A stretch of DNA of 64,000 bases from positions 1 through 64,000 of the forward strand of contig JAFRXI010000071.1 in the NCBI GenBank assembly GCA_017437755.1. Reading direction: 5' to 3'. The notes beneath the pieces were generated by a model. The model did not search any database. It saw only the letters and a program-made list of their open reading frames with translations, and was not told where the DNA came from. Shown one piece after another: positions 28,111-37,847 of the stretch (its first letter is position 1; each line of letters begins with the position of its first letter). A program made the translations under genes and the position numbers. Origin of the DNA: Bacteroidales bacterium (lineage in GTDB: Bacteria > Bacteroidota > Bacteroidia > Bacteroidales > UBA932).

Positions 28111-28123
28111 AGCTTTGGAAGCC

Positions 28124-28567
28124 TCAGAGCCTTTTCCACCTTACAGTCTCGCTGATTCCAAGGAGGGAACCCCTGACTGAAAGCCCGCCGTCAACCCTGC
28201 GGATCACCACGGCCGCCCTGATTCCGCGCTTGGGGTCATAGATCTTGGTGCCGTCCCACTGGTCCTTTCCGGCATTGTACCTGAGGCCGTCGAAAATCAC
28301 TATCCGGTCGCAGGGAACCGTGCGGAGGCTCTTGACGGGGTTCTTGGTGTCGAGATACTTCTCACCGGTATCCGGGTCCACGGAATCCTTCACCCAGAAA
28401 AGCCGGCCCTTGTAGGAGCCGTCGGCATTGCGGAAAACCTCAACCTTGTATGAGGTTCCGTGAAGTTCGGAAACGTACTTTCCTAGGATATCGTCAGGCT
28501 CGCTTGCATTGAGGACCGACGGAATGGCCAGCAAGAGGCCGGCGACTAGAGTCAGAATCTTTTTCAT
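28124..28567 (-). CDS. DUF2147 family exported protein
   Basis: A 147-residue protein with signal peptide (ends near LNASEP) and the DUF2147 pattern: DDILGKYVSE, YKGRLFWVKD, VIFDGLRYNAGKDQWDGTKIYDPKRG and the final GISETVRWKR. It is likely a periplasmic lipocalin-like beta-barrel of unknown function. It sits 5 nt downstream of the CapA-like gene and ends convergently with the GntR regulator. Confidence 0.85.
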   Translation of the reverse strand: MKKILTLVAGLLLAIPSVLNASEPDDILGKYVSELHGTSYKVEVFRNADGSYKGRLFWVKDSVDPDTGEKYLDTKNPVKSLRTVPCDRIVIFDGLRYNAGKDQWDGTKIYDPKRGIRAAVVIRRVDGGLSVRGSLLGISETVRWKRL

Positions 28568-28572
28568 GCCAT

Positions 28573-29604
28573 CTACTTATGCAAAATACGGCCCAAATCG
28601 TCTACACGGGCCTCACTTTCAGGCACATCGGAATCGGAAAGGGACTTGATGTGCTTTGCTACGATATTCGCCGCATCGGTCCTGGGGCCCTGGCCGTACT
28701 TCTGGATGAACGAATGTATCTTTCCGTCGATGAAAGTGCCGTCACCCTTGATCCGGACCGTGACCACGGGAGCGTAACCGCATACCCCTGAAACATTTAT
28801 GCCATACGGGGTGCAGAAATTCCCAAGGCTGTAGGCAATGAAACGGCCCTTGTAGACCTCCACGCAGCGGGTCACGTGCGGGCCGTGGCCGTACACTACC
28901 GACGCCCCGTTGTCGATGCAGAAATGCGCGAATTTCCTGAGGTCGCCCCGGTTCTCGCCCAGATAGGTTTCAGTGCCCTTGGGGAGATGGCCCTTGTCGC
29001 TTCCCTCGGCACCGCCATGGAAGGACACCACTATGATATCGGATTGGGCCCTGAGTGTATCCAGTATGGATTTGACCTTGCCCAAGTCGGAATGCTTCAG
29101 CGTATAGGAATTGTGGCCAAAGGCGCAGAGTCCGTACCGTATCCCTCCCCTCACTACCACGGCCCACTCGGTGCGCCCGGTTACTCCGGCATACGCAATT
29201 CCCTCTTTGTCAAGCGTTTCCTCGGTAGATTCCATGCCCTTTACCCCAAAGTCGTTGGAATGGTTGTTGGCCATGGAGAGGAAATCGAAGCCGGCTTCCG
29301 TAAGCAGGGGGCCATACGATGTGGGGGTGCGGAAAGCATAGCTGTACTTCCCGGGCTTCTTGGTGGAAGTTCCTCCGTCGCAGAGTGTTCCCTCCAGATT
29401 GCCCACGGCAAGGTCGGCCTTTGATAGGATTCCCTTGACGTCGGAGAAAATGGCCTTTCCGCCATTCTCCGGCAGACGAACCGTCGGATAGGTGGTTCCC
29501 ATCATTATGTCGCCGCACATGGCGACGGTAAGGGTATCGGCCTGCCCCTGGGCCTGCTGAACGGCAAACGCCGCAACAAGCGGCAACAATATCTTCATTA
29601 TCAT
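28573..29604 (-). CDS. CapA-family (poly-gamma-glutamate synthesis type) metallophosphoesterase-like protein
   Basis: A 343-residue exported protein with the CapA fold: CGDIMMGTTYP, the metal-site segment AVGNLEGTLCDGG, FLSMANNHSNDFG, VVSFHGGAEG and VYGHGPHVTRCVE. CapA proteins take part in capsule poly-gamma-glutamate synthesis in Bacillus, but many Bacteroidales copies stand outside any capsule locus and their substrate is unknown. ATGs at 29604 and 29598 are both usable. It is followed by DUF2147 and is divergent from tyrS. Confidence 0.85.
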   Translation of the reverse strand: MIMKILLPLVAAFAVQQAQGQADTLTVAMCGDIMMGTTYPTVRLPENGGKAIFSDVKGILSKADLAVGNLEGTLCDGGTSTKKPGKYSYAFRTPTSYGPLLTEAGFDFLSMANNHSNDFGVKGMESTEETLDKEGIAYAGVTGRTEWAVVVRGGIRYGLCAFGHNSYTLKHSDLGKVKSILDTLRAQSDIIVVSFHGGAEGSDKGHLPKGTETYLGENRGDLRKFAHFCIDNGASVVYGHGPHVTRCVEVYKGRFIAYSLGNFCTPYGINVSGVCGYAPVVTVRIKGDGTFIDGKIHSFIQKYGQGPRTDAANIVAKHIKSLSDSDVPESEARVDDLGRILHK

Positions 29605-29624
29605 AATTCAAAGCTTTGAGATGT

Positions 29625-29632
29625 CAAATATA
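29625..29632 (-). promoter_or_regulatory. -7 promoter element of the CapA-like gene
   Basis: Minus-strand TATATTTG, about 20 nt before the ATG at 29604. No clear -33 box is visible. Confidence 0.5.
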
Positions 29633-29644
29633 ACTATTTTTAAT

Positions 29645-29652
29645 TATTTTTG
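29645..29652 (+). promoter_or_regulatory. -7 promoter element of tyrS
   Basis: TATTTTTG matches TAnnTTTG, 42 nt before the tyrS ATG. The nearest upstream TTTG is too far for the usual spacing. Confidence 0.4.
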
Positions 29653-29694
29653 TATTTTGCATCGGCTCAAGGCCGGATATACGGATAATTGGCA

Positions 29695-30984
29695 ATGAAA
29701 AATTTTGTAGAGGAATTAAAGTGGAGAGGCATGATCCAGGACATCATGCCCGGGACGGAAGAAAAGCTCATGGAAGGCCCGCAGGCGGCATATGTGGGAA
29801 TCGATCCCACGGCCGACTCGCTGCATATCGGTCACCTTGTGAGTGTAATGATACTCAAGCATTTCCAGAATTGCGGGCACAAGCCCTTCGCCCTCGTGGG
29901 AGGCGCCACCGGAATGATCGGCGACCCTTCTATGAAGAGCGCCGAGCGCAACCTCCTGGACGAGGCCACCCTCAACCATAACGTTGAATGCCTCAAGGCC
30001 CAGCTCTCCCGCTTCCTGGACTTTGACTCCGACGCCCCCAACAAGGCCGAACTGGTGAACAACTACGACTGGATGAAAGACTACTCCTTCATCAATTTCA
30101 TCCGCGACATCGGGAAACATATCACCGTCAATTACATGATGGCCAAGGATTCGGTGAAGAAGCGTCTCAGCCGTGAATCCAGCGAGGGCATGTCATTCAC
30201 CGAATTCAGCTACCAGCTGATGCAGGGATACGATTTCTACTGGCTCTGGAAGAACCGCGGCTGCATCCTCCAGCTTGGCGGCAGCGACCAGTGGGGCAAC
30301 ATCACCACCGGTACCGAACTGATCCGCCGCATGGACGGCGGCGAGGCATTCGCCCTCACCTGCCCCCTGATCCGCAAGGCCGACGGCACCAAGTTCGGAA
30401 AGACCGAAAACGGGAACATCTGGCTGGACCCGGAAAGGACCAGTCCGTACGAATTCTACCAGTTCTGGCTCAACGTGGCCGATGACGATGCCGAGAAATA
30501 CATCAAGATCTTCACCATGCTGGACCGCGGGACAATAGAAGGCCTTATAGCGGAGCATCGTGAAGATCCGTCACAGCGCATCCTCCAGAAGGCCCTTGCC
30601 AAGGAAGTCACCGTCATGTGCCACGGGGAACAGGCCTACGAAAATGCCCTGGAGGCCTCCCGCCTGCTGTTCGGAAACGTCTCTGCAGAGGCATTCCGCC
30701 GCCTTGACGAACGCACCGTCCGCGAGGTCTTTGCCAAGGTCCCTTCGTTCGACGTTTCCAAGGAAGCCCTCCCCTGCGGGGTGATGGACCTCCTTGCCGT
30801 CAACACCGCGATCTTCCCCTCAAAGGGTGAGGCCCGCAAGATGATCCAGGGCGGAGGCGTGAGCCTCAACAAGGAGAAAGTCTCGTCCATCGACCGACAG
30901 ATTACCTCCGACGACGTAATAAACGGTCACTATATCCTGGCCCAGAAGGGAAAGAAGAACTATTTCATAATCAACATCTTATAA
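29695..30984 (+). CDS. tyrS: Tyrosyl-tRNA synthetase
   Basis: A class I synthetase of about 429 residues that charges tRNA-Tyr. The HIGH motif is at residues 44-47 (SLHIGHLVS). The tyrosine-binding segments [12 protein letters not shown] and [10 protein letters not shown] and the KMSKS-equivalent KFGKT are present. The C-terminal S4 RNA-binding domain ([17 protein letters not shown]) is complete. A TTG at 29689 would add two residues; the ATG at 29695 is preferred. rbfA follows after 1 nt. Confidence 0.97.
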   Translation: MKNFVEELKWRGMIQDIMPGTEEKLMEGPQAAYVGIDPTADSLHIGHLVSVMILKHFQNCGHKPFALVGGATGMIGDPSMKSAERNLLDEATLNHNVECLKAQLSRFLDFDSDAPNKAELVNNYDWMKDYSFINFIRDIGKHITVNYMMAKDSVKKRLSRESSEGMSFTEFSYQLMQGYDFYWLWKNRGCILQLGGSDQWGNITTGTELIRRMDGGEAFALTCPLIRKADGTKFGKTENGNIWLDPERTSPYEFYQFWLNVADDDAEKYIKIFTMLDRGTIEGLIAEHREDPSQRILQKALAKEVTVMCHGEQAYENALEASRLLFGNVSAEAFRRLDERTVREVFAKVPSFDVSKEALPCGVMDLLAVNTAIFPSKGEARKMIQGGGVSLNKEKVSSIDRQITSDDVINGHYILAQKGKKNYFIINIL

Positions 30985-30985
30985 C

Positions 30986-31333
30986 ATGGAAAAGGCTCCC
31001 GGGACAAGACAGCTCAAAGTGGCGAGGGAACTTCAGAAGGCCCTTGCCGAGATAATCCGCAGCAAAGGGATGGCCGCATTCGGCGGAGCTATGGTGACAG
31101 TGAGCGAGGTCAGGATAAGCCCCGACCTGTCGGTGGCCAAGGTCTTTGTAAGCATTTTCCCGTCCCACAGGCAGGAAAGCGTGATGAGGATACTGGAGGA
31201 CAACCTGCGTTCCTTCCGTGGTGAACTCGGCCACGTGATGGGAAAACAGCTCAGGATTATCCCCGAACTTGTGCTCCTGCTGGACACCTCCCTGGACTAC
31301 GCCGAACACATCGACAACCTGCTGAAGAAGTGA
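30986..31333 (+). CDS. rbfA: 30S ribosome-binding factor A
   Basis: A 115-residue protein of the RbfA family, a KH-domain factor that helps mature the 30S subunit. Family segments include RQLKVARELQKALAEII, VTVSEVRISPDLSVAKVFVS, and LRIIPELVLLLDTSLDYAEHI. It starts 1 nt after tyrS and overlaps the next gene by GTGA, so all three are cotranslated. Confidence 0.92.
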   Translation: MEKAPGTRQLKVARELQKALAEIIRSKGMAAFGGAMVTVSEVRISPDLSVAKVFVSIFPSHRQESVMRILEDNLRSFRGELGHVMGKQLRIIPELVLLLDTSLDYAEHIDNLLKK

Positions 31334-32553
31334 ACCTGCCCCTGTTCATAGCCCGACGATACCTTTTTGCCCGGAAATCACACAATGTAATCAACATAAT
31401 TTCCGGAATAAGCGTCGCGGGCATGGCAATCGGTACGGCCGCCCTTGTAATCACCCTCTCCATCTACAACGGCTTTGACTCGCTCATAAGGAAAACCCTT
31501 GGCGACGTGACTCCCGACATTCTGGTAGTTCCCGCCGAGGGCAAGGCCTTTGTTCCGGATTCCACCGCTTTCGCCTGGGTATACGACCAGGATAACGTAC
31601 TGAGCATGAGCAGCATAGTGGAAGAGGAAGTGTTCATGTCGTATGGCGGCAAGCAGTCGCTGGCAATGGCAAAGGGGGTGGACATGGTCTATGAAGAGGA
31701 GTCCCCTTTGAGAAACCACGTAATCGACGGAACCTTTTCCCTGAGGTTCGGCGAAGTGAAAAAGGCCATTGTGGGCGCCTCACTTGCGTACTCCATGGGC
31801 ATCAATCCGCGATTCGTTGACCCGATTACCATCTATTACCCTTCCCGGAAAGGCAAGTTTTCCCCATCCAACCCTGCGGCAGGGCTCAGGAGCGTGGATG
31901 TATACCCGTCAGGGATACTGTCGGTAAACAGCGACCTGGACGCATCAATGGTGGTGGTCCCCATGGAAACGATGAGGGAACTGCTTGAGTATGAAGAGGA
32001 AGTGACTGGCGTGGAAATAAGGATGACACCGGGATCCACCGAGAGGGAAACAGCCATGGTGATACAGGGCATCAAGGATAGGCTCGGCCCCGGATTCAGG
32101 GTGCTGGACCGGTTCAGGCAGAACGAGTCGCTCTATAAGATGATGAGATATGAGAAACTGGCAATCTACATGATCCTCCTTTTCATCATCATAATCATAG
32201 CCTTCAACATTTTCGGGAGCCTCACCATGCTGATAATCGAAAAGGAAGGCGATATAGCTACGCTCCGGAGCCTCGGCGCCGACGCCCCCCTCATCAGGAG
32301 GATATTCGTCCTTGAAGGCTGGATGATCTCGCTGCTGGGCCTGGCCATAGGTCTGGTGCTGGGCATCGGGTTCGTCATCCTCCAGCAGCAGACCGGGATG
32401 ATAAGGATGCCGGGGAACTACATAATAACCGCCTATCCGGTGATACTCAAGGCCAAAGACATCATCGCCACCGTCGCAGGGGTGGCCGTCATAGGCTATA
32501 TCATCGCCCTGCTTCCCGTAAGGAAACATCGCACAGAATCCAAAACCGCCTGA
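31330..32553 (+). CDS. LolC/LolE-type ABC transporter permease
   Basis: A 407-residue inner-membrane protein with the FtsX/MacB layout: one membrane segment near residues 20-45 (GISVAGMAIGTAALVITLSIYNGF), a large periplasmic domain, and three C-terminal segments from about residue 275. The N-terminal NLPLFIARRYLF is typical of LolC/LolE. These permeases extract lipoproteins for transfer to LolA. The start codon is GTG at 31330, overlapping the rbfA stop. No ATPase gene is adjacent. Confidence 0.85.
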   Translation: MNLPLFIARRYLFARKSHNVINIISGISVAGMAIGTAALVITLSIYNGFDSLIRKTLGDVTPDILVVPAEGKAFVPDSTAFAWVYDQDNVLSMSSIVEEEVFMSYGGKQSLAMAKGVDMVYEEESPLRNHVIDGTFSLRFGEVKKAIVGASLAYSMGINPRFVDPITIYYPSRKGKFSPSNPAAGLRSVDVYPSGILSVNSDLDASMVVVPMETMRELLEYEEEVTGVEIRMTPGSTERETAMVIQGIKDRLGPGFRVLDRFRQNESLYKMMRYEKLAIYMILLFIIIIIAFNIFGSLTMLIIEKEGDIATLRSLGADAPLIRRIFVLEGWMISLLGLAIGLVLGIGFVILQQQTGMIRMPGNYIITAYPVILKAKDIIATVAGVAVIGYIIALLPVRKHRTESKTA

Positions 32554-32556
32554 TAC

Positions 32557-33915
32557 ATGGAAACTTCCACCCTTCTCATTATAGCAGTGGCCGTTGCAGT
32601 GGCCGCGATCGTGGCACTGGTGGTGACAGCCCTCATGGCCTCGTCGGAAAAATACAGGCTGATCCGCGCCTACGAAGCCGAAAAGGATGAAAAGGACGCC
32701 GAAATCGGCTCCCTGAATGCCCAGAAGGCCAAACTTGAGGCCACCATCAACGAAAGGTATGAGGCCGAGCAGAGGAGGGAGGCCGACCGCAAGGAGCAGT
32801 ACCAAAAGGACCTGGAAGCCATGAAGGACACTTTCAAGGCCCTGTCGGCCGAGAACAGCGCCGCCTTCAAGAGGGAAAGTTCCTCTTCCATCGAGGAAAT
32901 CCTCAAACCGTTCAAGGAGAGGTTCGACGCCTTTGACAAGAGCGTCCGGGAATCGGACGAGAAGGCCCTTGAGCGCACCACGCGGCTCACCACCTCCATC
33001 GAGGAGGTCCTCAAGCACTCGAGGATGGTGGGCGACGAGGCAAAGAACCTGGCCAACGCCCTCACCGGTTACTCCAAGGTCCAGGGTAACTTTGGCGAGA
33101 TGCTGCTCGCCGACCTCCTGAAGAACTCCGGACTTGTTGAGGGACAGCACTTTTTCACCCAGAGCGTGATGACCGACGAAGCCGGCCACGAGATAAAGAG
33201 CGATACCGGCGGTACCATGATCCCAGACGTGCTGGTATGCTATCCCGACGACACCACCGTGGTCATAGATTCCAAGGTAACCCTCACGGCGTTCAACCGC
33301 TACATGAATTCCGAGACCGTGGAGGACAGGCAGAAATATGCGGCAGAGGTAGTTGCAAGCATAAAGAAGCACGTGGAGGAACTCAAGAACAAGGATTACG
33401 CCTCGTACATTCCCAAGGGGAAGACCAAGGTGGACTACAACATAATGTTCATCCCTCTGGAAGGGGCTTTCCGCCTGATGCTGGACGCCGAGCCCCGCCT
33501 GTGGCAGGCCGCCAAAGACAACAACGTGCTGATAGTCAGCCAGATGACACTCATCATAGTGCTTAACATGATTCAGATGAGCTGGCGTCAGGCCGACCAG
33601 GAGAAGAACATCCGGGAAGTGTACGACACGGCATCGGAGATGATGTCGCAGATAAAGGCCTGGCTCGACAGCTACGTGAAGATCGGCGAGAACCTGGAAA
33701 AGGCATCGGCCGCCTACTCCGAGGCTACCCGGAAACTCAACGGATCAAACCAGTCGGTGGTAAGGAAGATAGAGAAACTGGAGAAGAATTACGGGATCGT
33801 GGCAAGGCGTTCCTCCAGGGGCAAGATCGACGTTTCCGGCAGGAAGACCGGTCCGGAATCGGTCATCCCGGCCAGCCTGGCACCCCCGGACGAGGCTACC
33901 TCTCAATGTGAATGA
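32557..33915 (+). CDS. rmuC: DNA recombination protein RmuC
   Basis: A 452-residue protein: one N-terminal membrane anchor (residues 5-27), a coiled coil over about 35-140, then the RmuC domain with LLKNSGLVEGQHFFTQ, IPDVLVCYPDDTTVVIDSKVTL and FIPLEGAFRLML. The DSK segment is part of the predicted endonuclease-like core. RmuC limits inversions and short-repeat recombination in E. coli. It follows the permease gene by 3 nt and overlaps the convergent rsmG by 20 nt at its 3' end. Confidence 0.93.
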   Translation: METSTLLIIAVAVAVAAIVALVVTALMASSEKYRLIRAYEAEKDEKDAEIGSLNAQKAKLEATINERYEAEQRREADRKEQYQKDLEAMKDTFKALSAENSAAFKRESSSSIEEILKPFKERFDAFDKSVRESDEKALERTTRLTTSIEEVLKHSRMVGDEAKNLANALTGYSKVQGNFGEMLLADLLKNSGLVEGQHFFTQSVMTDEAGHEIKSDTGGTMIPDVLVCYPDDTTVVIDSKVTLTAFNRYMNSETVEDRQKYAAEVVASIKKHVEELKNKDYASYIPKGKTKVDYNIMFIPLEGAFRLMLDAEPRLWQAAKDNNVLIVSQMTLIIVLNMIQMSWRQADQEKNIREVYDTASEMMSQIKAWLDSYVKIGENLEKASAAYSEATRKLNGSNQSVVRKIEKLEKNYGIVARRSSRGKIDVSGRKTGPESVIPASLAPPDEATSQCE

Positions 33916-34555
33916 GGAGTTTTCCGCTGTAGTAACCGTCGTCCAGCCAGGAATCCACAGGCCATACATGGACGCACCCTGAGCGGAGCGGATGCCTCCG
34001 CATCAGCTCCGATAACTCCTCCGCCACGTCTCCGCCCTTGAGATACAGTATCCCCCGGGTGTACTTTCCCTTCACCCACGGATAGAAGTCCACCAGCGAG
34101 GCGACCGCCCTCGAGACCACATAATCGAACCTGGCGGGAAGGCTCTCGCCCCTGGCATTCACCACTTTGACGTTGGAGAGTCCTAGCGCCCGGGCTACTT
34201 CCGACGCCACAAGGGTCTTCTTCCCCACCGAGTCGCAAAGGGTGAAAGAGGCATCCGGGAACAGTATGGCAAGGGGAATTCCGGGGAAACCGCCGCCGGT
34301 CCCGAGGTCGAGTACCGAGGAAGATGCAAAGGAGGAGTATAATTCCGGATTGTATGATAGATACCTGGCTATTGCAAGGGAATGGAGGACATGGTGGGAA
34401 TACAGGCCGTCCATATCCTTCCTGGAGATGACGTTGATCTTGGAATTCCAGTCCCTGTACAGGGAGTCCAGGGCCATGTACTGCTCCTCCTGCGAGGTGG
34501 TGATTCCGGGGAAATCCTTCTTTACCAGATCAAGGAAAGACTTGGCATCCATCAT
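33896..34555 (-). CDS. rsmG: 16S rRNA (guanine-527-N7) methyltransferase
   Basis: A 219-residue GidB/RsmG enzyme that methylates G527 of 16S rRNA using SAM. Signature segments: WNSKINVISRKD, the SAM-binding VLDLGTGGGFPGIPLAILFPD, and FDYVVSRAVASL. Its start overlaps the sigma factor stop by 4 nt (ATGA). The 3' end overlaps rmuC tail to tail. Confidence 0.95.
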   Translation of the reverse strand: MMDAKSFLDLVKKDFPGITTSQEEQYMALDSLYRDWNSKINVISRKDMDGLYSHHVLHSLAIARYLSYNPELYSSFASSSVLDLGTGGGFPGIPLAILFPDASFTLCDSVGKKTLVASEVARALGLSNVKVVNARGESLPARFDYVVSRAVASLVDFYPWVKGKYTRGILYLKGGDVAEELSELMRRHPLRSGCVHVWPVDSWLDDGYYSGKLLIHIER

Positions 34556-35115
34556 ACGACCTCCCCTCTCGACATCATTTCCGCAAGCCGGGACTTGCCC
34601 CTGTGGATCCGGGTCCGGACCGTGTTGAGGGGAAGCCCTACCTGGCGGGCAATTTCCTCATACTCAAGTTCTTCCAGCATATATTTCTGCATAATCTCCC
34701 TGTACTTGGGAGGCAGTTCCCCGATGTATCCCATCAGGCGTTCGTGTTCCTGCCGGGTTATGATCTCGTCTTCCGGATTCTCCTCCAGGAGCAGTTCCGG
34801 AGACTCCTCTGCGTTTTTCTTCTCGTCCTCGCGGCGGATTCCGCCAAGGTGGTCGAGCGCAGTGCGGGTTGCAATGGTATAGAGCCAGGGAAGCAGTTCC
34901 CTGGAGTTGTCGAACGAATCGAGCCTTGAGAAGAACTTCTGGAAACTCACCGACACCACGTCGTCCACGTCGGCCTTCCACTTAAAGAAACCCGACACCT
35001 TTGCCCTAAGGGCATTCTCGTGCTTTTCATATATGGCCCGGTAGGAGAGCTGGTCTCCCTGCCGGGCAAGCTCCACCAGTTCCCTGTCGGACAATTTCCT
35101 GTAATCGTACTGCAT
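34552..35115 (-). CDS. RNA polymerase sigma-70 family (ECF-like) factor
   Basis: A 187-residue sigma factor with region 2 (YRAIYEKHENALRAKV, DVDDVVSVSFQKFF) and region 4 (LPPKYREIMQKYMLEELEYEEIARQV, GLPLNTVRTRIHRG). It has no region 1 or 3, so it is of ECF type. No anti-sigma gene accompanies it; it lies between polA (1-nt gap) and rsmG (4-nt overlap). It is therefore not a standard membrane-anti-sigma pair and may work in general or stress expression. The target promoters are unknown. Confidence 0.9.
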   Translation of the reverse strand: MQYDYRKLSDRELVELARQGDQLSYRAIYEKHENALRAKVSGFFKWKADVDDVVSVSFQKFFSRLDSFDNSRELLPWLYTIATRTALDHLGGIRREDEKKNAEESPELLLEENPEDEIITRQEHERLMGYIGELPPKYREIMQKYMLEELEYEEIARQVGLPLNTVRTRIHRGKSRLAEMMSRGEVV

Positions 35116-35116
35116 G

Positions 35117-37729
35117 TCAATGGGCCTCCAGCCAGTTTTTGCCGACGCCGCATTCCACCGTGAGCGGAATGGACAGACTGATAACGTTTTCCATTTCCTC
35201 GACCACCATGCTCCTCAGGGCCTCCACCTCGGAAGGGATGCAGTCGAACAGGAGTTCGTCGTGGATCTGGAGAACCATCCGGCTCTTCAGGCCGGCTCCG
35301 GTCATCCTGCGGTCCACCCCTATCATGGCCAGTTTCATTATGTCCGCGGCGGTTCCCTGGATTGGGGCGTTCACGGCGTTGCGTTCCGCAAGGGCCCTCA
35401 CGGTTGCATTCCGGGCCGTAATGTCGGGGATGTACCGCCGCCTTCCGAACAGGGTCTCCACATAGCCGTTCTCACGGCATGATTCGACCGTATCGTTTAT
35501 GAATGAGCGGATTGCGGGGAAACTCACAAAATAGTCATCGATTATCTTCTTTGCCTCCGACCTGGAAATGCGCAGCCTCTCCGCCAGCCCGAAAGAGGAA
35601 ATCCCGTACATTATCCCGAAGTTGGCGGTCTTGGCTATCCTGCGCTGATCAGGAGTGACTTCCCCGTGGGGTATCCCGAAAATCTTGGCTGCGGTTGCGG
35701 CATGGACGTCGACACCCTCCCTGAAAGCCTTGATAAGGTGCTCGTCGCAGCTGAGATGGGCCATGATGCGCAGCTCTATCTGGGAATAATCCGCCGAGAG
35801 GATAACTCCGTCGGGAGTCCCCGGGACAAAGGCCTTGCGGATCTCTTTTCCGCGCTCGGTCCGGATTGGGATATTCTGCAGGTTGGGATTGGAGCTGGAA
35901 AGCCGTCCGGTTGCCGTAAGTGCCTGGTTGAAAGTGGTATGCACCCTCCCGTCAATGGGTGAAACATAGCCCGGGAAAGGTTCTATGTAGGTGGAGAGCA
36001 ATTTTTTCACAGCCCTGAATTCCAGGATCTCATCAACCACCGGATGGTTGCCGGCGATACCCAGAAGTGTCTGCTCGTCAGTGGGATACTGCCCGCGGGC
36101 GTTCTTCCGGACCTTTGGATCCAGCTTCATCTTGTCAAAGAGCACGTCGCCCACCTGTTTTGGGGACGAGATGTTCAGTTCCGGCTCGCCGGTCATGGTA
36201 CGGATCCTGTCCTGGCGCTCGGCGAGGGATGTCCTCAACCGGGCGGCAAAGGACGAAAGCTGCCCCAGGTCCACCTTGACTCCGGCGGTTTCCATCTTGG
36301 CCAGCACCTTTGCAAGCGGCTCTTCCATAGATAGATACAGTTTGTCAAGACCTGACGAGGACAGTTCCCGGACCAGATGCTCCCCCAGCAGCGACACTGC
36401 CGAAGCCTCTCCCTTCCGGTCCTCGGCAACAGGTTCAGGCCCGCTGTCGAAAAGCGATCCGGTGGATGCCTCACCCTCCTGGACATCGGAAATATCCATT
36501 CCCAGGATGCCCTTTGCAAGGATGTCGGTCTTATGGCTCTTTTCCGGGTCGATCAGGTAGTGCATCAGGGCTATGTCCATGAACCTTCCGCCAAGGGTGA
36601 TCCCCTGGCCGGCAAGGGACCTGGAAACAGCCTTAAGGTCGGAACCGTACTTGTCAACGGTATCATCCTCCAGCGCCGCGGCAAAATCCCCTGGGGCGCC
36701 TTCCGCCACCAGGCATCCGTTTCCGGAAGGTACCGACGCAAAAAGCCTCGATGACAGTACCAGCCCCATCTTTCCAGCAGACTTGGCCGAGCGGCAGAGA
36801 TCCTCCGGCGTAACCACCTTGTTCTCAACGCTTACGGACTCCGTTTCCTTGGACGGGGCCACATGGCGTATATACTTTTTGAGCGAGTTGAATTCATATT
36901 TTTCAAAGAGGTCGGCCACCTCGGGGCTGAAGTCCATGTTCAGGAGCATGGAATCGGGGGTAACCCCTGTTTCCACGTCGGTCCTGATGGTAACCAGCTC
37001 CTTGCTTAGGGCGATATGCCCCCTTGCCTCCTCGAACATCTCCCGCTGCCTTGCCGACAGTTCCCCCAGATTGGAATAGATGTTCTCTACGCTTCCGTAT
37101 TTCGAGATGAGCTTTGAAGCACCCACTTCCCCCACACCCTTCACTCCGGGGACATTGTCGGCAGTGTCGCCGCAGATAGCCAGCATGTCGATTATCTGCG
37201 AAGGCGACTGGATCCCGTATCTGGCACAGACCTCCGCCGGGCCGAGGACCTCGTCGGCGGTTCCTCCCTTTCCGGGCTTGACCTGGAAAACGGTGGGTGA
37301 AACCAGCTGGCCGTAGTCCTTGTCGGGAGTAACCATGAAAACTTCAAAGCCCCTGGCACCGAACTGACTTGCAACAGAGCCTATTACGTCGTCGGCCTCG
37401 AATCCCGGGACCATCAGCACGGGGATGTCCATGGCCTTCACCAGCTCGGTGAGGGGTTCCAGGGAATCGATTACCAGCTGGGGTGTGGGAGGCCTCGTGC
37501 CCTTGTATTCCGGATACAGTTCATCCCTGAAAGTCCCTCCGGGAGGGTCGAACGCCACAGCAAGATGGGTGGGCTGTTCCCTCTCGACCAGTTCCAGCAG
37601 ATATTTGGTGAATCCGAAGAGGATGGACATGTCGGCACCCTTGGAATTTATCATCGGGCGACGCAGGAATGCGTAATACATCTTGAAGATGAGGGCGTGG
37701 CCGTCTATGAGAAAAAGTCTTTGAGCCAT
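35117..37729 (-). CDS. polA: DNA polymerase I, with apparently inactive 3'-5' exonuclease domain
   Basis: A 870-residue polymerase, somewhat shorter than the usual about 930. The 5' nuclease domain covers about residues 1-290 (LFLIDGHALIFKMYYAF, VPGFEADDVIG, GVKGVGEVGASKL). The polymerase domain is complete, with motif A DYSQIELR near residue 647, motif B RRIAKTANFGIMYG and motif C QIHDELLFD. The middle domain (about 300-450) is shortened: where the DxE of Exo I should be it reads MGLVLSSRLFA, and no YxxxD Exo III motif is found. Proofreading is therefore probably absent. The downstream sigma and rsmG genes share its operon. Confidence 0.93.
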   Translation of the reverse strand: MAQRLFLIDGHALIFKMYYAFLRRPMINSKGADMSILFGFTKYLLELVEREQPTHLAVAFDPPGGTFRDELYPEYKGTRPPTPQLVIDSLEPLTELVKAMDIPVLMVPGFEADDVIGSVASQFGARGFEVFMVTPDKDYGQLVSPTVFQVKPGKGGTADEVLGPAEVCARYGIQSPSQIIDMLAICGDTADNVPGVKGVGEVGASKLISKYGSVENIYSNLGELSARQREMFEEARGHIALSKELVTIRTDVETGVTPDSMLLNMDFSPEVADLFEKYEFNSLKKYIRHVAPSKETESVSVENKVVTPEDLCRSAKSAGKMGLVLSSRLFASVPSGNGCLVAEGAPGDFAAALEDDTVDKYGSDLKAVSRSLAGQGITLGGRFMDIALMHYLIDPEKSHKTDILAKGILGMDISDVQEGEASTGSLFDSGPEPVAEDRKGEASAVSLLGEHLVRELSSSGLDKLYLSMEEPLAKVLAKMETAGVKVDLGQLSSFAARLRTSLAERQDRIRTMTGEPELNISSPKQVGDVLFDKMKLDPKVRKNARGQYPTDEQTLLGIAGNHPVVDEILEFRAVKKLLSTYIEPFPGYVSPIDGRVHTTFNQALTATGRLSSSNPNLQNIPIRTERGKEIRKAFVPGTPDGVILSADYSQIELRIMAHLSCDEHLIKAFREGVDVHAATAAKIFGIPHGEVTPDQRRIAKTANFGIMYGISSFGLAERLRISRSEAKKIIDDYFVSFPAIRSFINDTVESCRENGYVETLFGRRRYIPDITARNATVRALAERNAVNAPIQGTAADIMKLAMIGVDRRMTGAGLKSRMVLQIHDELLFDCIPSEVEALRSMVVEEMENVISLSIPLTVECGVGKNWLEAH

Positions 37730-37733
37730 GGGT

Positions 37734-37741
37734 CAAAGTTA
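37734..37741 (-). promoter_or_regulatory. Possible -7 element of polA
   Basis: Minus-strand TAACTTTG ends 4 nt before the polA ATG, which would put transcription start at or next to the start codon. No -33 box is visible, so this is tentative. Confidence 0.35.
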
Positions 37742-37780
37742 CGAAGTTCCTGATAAAAAAATAGAAAAGAGAAAAAATAT

Positions 37781-37811
37781 TTTGTTCTTTTTCCGAAAAA
37801 AGCTACCTTTG
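37781..37811 (+). promoter_or_regulatory. Promoter of rpmH
   Basis: TTTG at 37781-37784, 19 bp spacing, TACCTTTG at 37804-37811. Start near 37817, about 31 nt before the L34 ATG. Confidence 0.8.
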
Positions 37812-37847
37812 CAGTCCATTTGCGAAAAATATAAAAAATAAGATATC

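Noticed and set aside
31945..33372. 475-codon antisense frame over the permease and rmuC
   Set aside because: Crosses two well-supported genes on the other strand; composition is that of a shadow frame.
34552..35115. Sigma factor as half of a FecR-type glycan-sensing sigma/anti-sigma pair
   Set aside because: No FecR-like anti-sigma gene is adjacent and the neighbours are polA and rsmG, so a PUL-specific role is not supported.
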